Shown: one piece after another, positions 5,385 to 6,840 of the stretch
Layout of the letters: every line of letters begins with the position of its first letter
Position numbering within the stretch: the first letter of the stretch is position 1
Source: Calditrichaceae bacterium
GTDB taxonomy: Bacteria; Calditrichota; Calditrichia; Calditrichales; Calditrichaceae
Direction: 5' to 3'
Length of the DNA: 6,840 bases
NCBI GenBank assembly: GCA_024763405.1
Contig: JANTFQ010000132.1
Coordinates: 1 to 6,840, forward strand
Notes under the pieces: model-generated
The model's database searches: none
The model's input: only the letters and a program-made list of their open reading frames with translations
Told to the model about the DNA's origin: nothing
Program-made: the position numbers and the translations under genes

Positions 5385-6840
5385 ATCAATTTGAAGTCCG
5401 ACGCGTCAATTTTGTCATTACTTTTGGTTTCCGTTTTTTCATTTCGTGCTAAGGCAACGGGCTTTCCGGCGGATGAACTTCTTTTACGGCTTAGTATTTT
5501 CTTAATCCGTGCAATCAAAATTTCCCGTTTTATGGGTTTGGTAAGATAGTCATCCCCCCCCAATTCCAGACTTTTAACTTCACTTTCCGGCGACTTCATA
5601 CCGGTTAAGATGATAACCGGAATATCTGCGGTTTCCGGCACAGCCCTTATGTGCTGGAGTAATTCATAACCGTCCATGCGGGGCATCATGATATCCAGCA
5701 GAATAACATCCGGTATACGCGCCGTTATTTTTACCAGGGCATCAATGCCGTCTTCTGCTTCTTCCACCTGCCAGGGTGTAAACTTTTCGATCATAATCCG
5801 CAGCATTTTACGTGAAACAACGTAATCTTCTACAATTAATACCTGGATTTTATTCGCAGTATTTTGTACAGAAGCTTTTGCTATCGGTTTGGAAACAGGC
5901 ACCGCTTCCGTTGATTTTTGCTTTTCGTTTGTATCTGGAGAGCGCCTTAATTCTTCCTTTTTAAACTTTGATTTTGGCGCATCCGGTTTAGACAATTGTT
6001 TCGGGATAGAAGATTGTTCAGGATTCAAAGGCGGCTCCGGTACAGAAGGTTGTTCTGACTTCGAAGGTTGTACCGGCTTTGCATTTTCCGTTTGAGATTG
6101 TTTTACCTGTTCTGCCTTTATTTCCTCAAAATTGATGCGGTTCTCCAGGTTTTTACTCGAATCGGGGTTGATCGTCCTGAGCACTTCTTTATAATCAGTA
6201 ATACCTTCGGCCAGAAGCCCAATAGCATCTTCAAACAAATTTTGAAAACCATTGTTTTTTGCATGACTGCGCAATTCCTGAAGAGGAGCTCCCGAATTTA
6301 TTTTCTTCCTGAGTTCTGTATCCAAAATTAAAATTTCATAAATGCCCACCCGGCCCTGATACCCGGAAAAACCGCAGCGTTGGCACCCCTTTGCTTCATA
6401 AATCGTTCCGGTTGATGCGGTTTGATTCATTAAATAAATCAACTTTGGATCAATTTTTTCTTCCGGTACTTCTGTTTTACAATGGGGACATAATCGTCGT
6501 ACCAACCGTTGGGCAACAACAGCCTGAACAGATTCTGTAATATTAAATTTATCAACCCCCATATCCCGCAGACGGGTAATCGTGGCGAAAGTATCATTGG
6601 TATGCAGAGTACTTAATACGAGATGTCCCGTTTGTGCCGCCTGGATAGCAATTTCCGCTGTTTCCCCGTCCCGGATTTCTCCCACCAGAATGACATCCGG
6701 ATCCTGCCGTAAAAAGGAACGCAAAGCACTGGCAAAAGTGACGCCTGCTTTTTTATTGACCTGCACCTGATTGATACCGTCCATATTGTATTCGATGGGA
6801 TCTTCGATGGTCAAGATATTATTTGCGGTGGATTTAATAC
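5381..6840 (-). CDS. pilB: Pilus assembly ATPase PilB fused to a C-terminal response-regulator receiver domain (5' end beyond the right edge)
   Basis: An open frame of 485 codons enters from the right edge, so the true start lies outside. Residues are counted from the first complete codon. PilB/GspE hexamers drive pilus extension at the inner membrane. Visible ATPase parts are the Asp box ILTIEDPIEY (8-17), Walker B DPDVILVGEIRD (46-57), the His box TGHLVLSTLHTND (70-82) and the zinc tetracysteine typical of extension ATPases (C117, C120, C152, C155). The ATPase fold ends near residue 225. A Pro/Ser/Gln/Lys-rich linker of about 105 residues follows, then a CheY-like receiver domain (about 331-449) and a 36-residue charged tail. 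The receiver keeps E337/D338, phospho-acceptor D382, T412 and K434-P435. Walker A lies off the window. The frame is continuous, so the fusion is real unless the sequence is misassembled. pilD follows with a 4-nt overlap. Confidence 0.93.
   Translation of the reverse strand, partial: IKSTANNILTIEDPIEYNMDGINQVQVNKKAGVTFASALRSFLRQDPDVILVGEIRDGETAEIAIQAAQTGHLVLSTLHTNDTFATITRLRDMGVDKFNITESVQAVVAQRLVRRLCPHCKTEVPEEKIDPKLIYLMNQTASTGTIYEAKGCQRCGFSGYQGRVGIYEILILDTELRKKINSGAPLQELRSHAKNNGFQNLFEDAIGLLAEGITDYKEVLRTINPDSSKNLENRINFEEIKAEQVKQSQTENAKPVQPSKSEQPSVPEPPLNPEQSSIPKQLSKPDAPKSKFKKEELRRSPDTNEKQKSTEAVPVSKPIAKASVQNTANKIQVLIVEDYVVSRKMLRIMIEKFTPWQVEEAEDGIDALVKITARIPDVILLDIMMPRMDGYELLQHIRAVPETADIPVIILTGMKSPESEVKSLELGGDDYLTKPIKREILIARIKKILSRKRSSSAGKPVALARNEKTETKSNDKIDASDFKLI
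5492..5848 (-). other. Receiver (REC) domain fused to the C-terminus of PilB
   Basis: This is the part of pilB that codes for a complete CheY-like fold, starting IQVLIVED and ending near IKKILSRK. All phosphorylation residues are present with CheY spacing: the acidic pair ED, then Asp 44 residues later in LLDIMMPRMDG (codon at 5693-5695), Thr 30 after that, and Lys 52 after the Asp in YLTKPI. A partner histidine kinase would be expected to phosphorylate this Asp. No kinase and no DNA-binding output domain is encoded in the window, so the output is presumably the ATPase itself. Confidence 0.93.
5975..6079 (-). repeat. Degenerate Pro/Ser/Gln repeat in the linker of the PilB-receiver fusion
   Basis: Within the linker the protein reads as loosely repeated units such as VQPSKSEQPSVPEPP and NPEQSSIPKQLSKPDAP. 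The DNA shows imperfect copies of GAAGGTTGT and similar words on the plus strand around 6035-6075. It looks like a low-complexity flexible tether that has grown by local duplication and then diverged. The unit is too degenerate to give an exact period. Confidence 0.45.

Noticed and set aside
6812..6814. TTG as the start of the PilB-like protein
   Set aside because: The frame stays open to the right edge, and the upstream codons (STANNILTIED) continue the ATPase core, so the gene is truncated by the window and does not begin here.
1..6840. Type II secretion system instead of a type IV pilus
   Set aside because: The PilM-like gene and a single GspG-size major subunit fit a pilus, and no GspL, GspM or GspC is seen. 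The right-hand and left-hand flanks could still add evidence, so this is a judgement of likelihood.
1..6840. CRISPR array, tRNA, rRNA, insertion sequence or prophage signals
   Set aside because: No regularly spaced direct repeats, no tRNA-like folds, and no transposase or phage motifs were seen. The window is almost fully covered by pilus genes.

Overview
The window holds most of one type IV pilus assembly operon. Every gene lies on the minus strand and reads from the right edge to the left. In transcription order it carries: the 3' two thirds of an assembly ATPase (pilB) fused to a C-terminal response-regulator receiver domain; a prepilin peptidase (pilD); the inner-membrane platform protein (pilC); a small major pilin; three minor-pilin-type proteins (PilV/GspI-like, PilW/GspJ-like, PilX/GspK-like); and the first 342 codons of a pilM-like gene that runs off the left edge. 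No non-coding stretch exceeds about 100 bases. Neither operon end is in the window, so the promoter, the Walker A half of PilB and anything after pilM (normally pilN, pilO, pilP, pilQ) cannot be seen. No pilT-like retraction ATPase is present.

The genes are packed tightly. pilB/pilD and the PilV-like/PilW-like pair overlap by 4 nt (ATGA), the PilW-like/PilX-like pair overlaps by 14 nt, and pilD/pilC and pilC/pilin are separated by 12 and 32 nt. The pilin gene breaks this pattern. It has a perfect AGGAGG ribosome-binding site in front and, 11 nt after its stop, an 11-bp GC-rich hairpin with no T-run. Together these suggest that the pilin is made in far larger amounts than its operon neighbours.

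The proteins form one pathway. PilD cleaves and N-methylates the four prepilins. PilB powers assembly at the platform protein PilC. The minor pilins probably prime the fibre and form its tip. PilM would link the cytoplasmic ATPase to the inner-membrane PilN/PilO complex. A pilM-type gene and the lack of GspL/GspM-type genes favour a type IV pilus over type II secretion.

The most unusual point is the PilB-receiver fusion: a complete CheY-like phospho-acceptor domain joined to the motor by a linker of about 105 residues rich in Pro, Ser, Gln and Lys. It suggests that pilus extension is controlled directly by a histidine kinase. The PilM-like protein is also divergent, with a charged N-terminal extension and altered nucleotide-binding loops. 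The organism is a bacterium with moderately AT-rich DNA, probably diderm if the usual PilMNOPQ set follows. The phylum cannot be assigned from this sequence alone.
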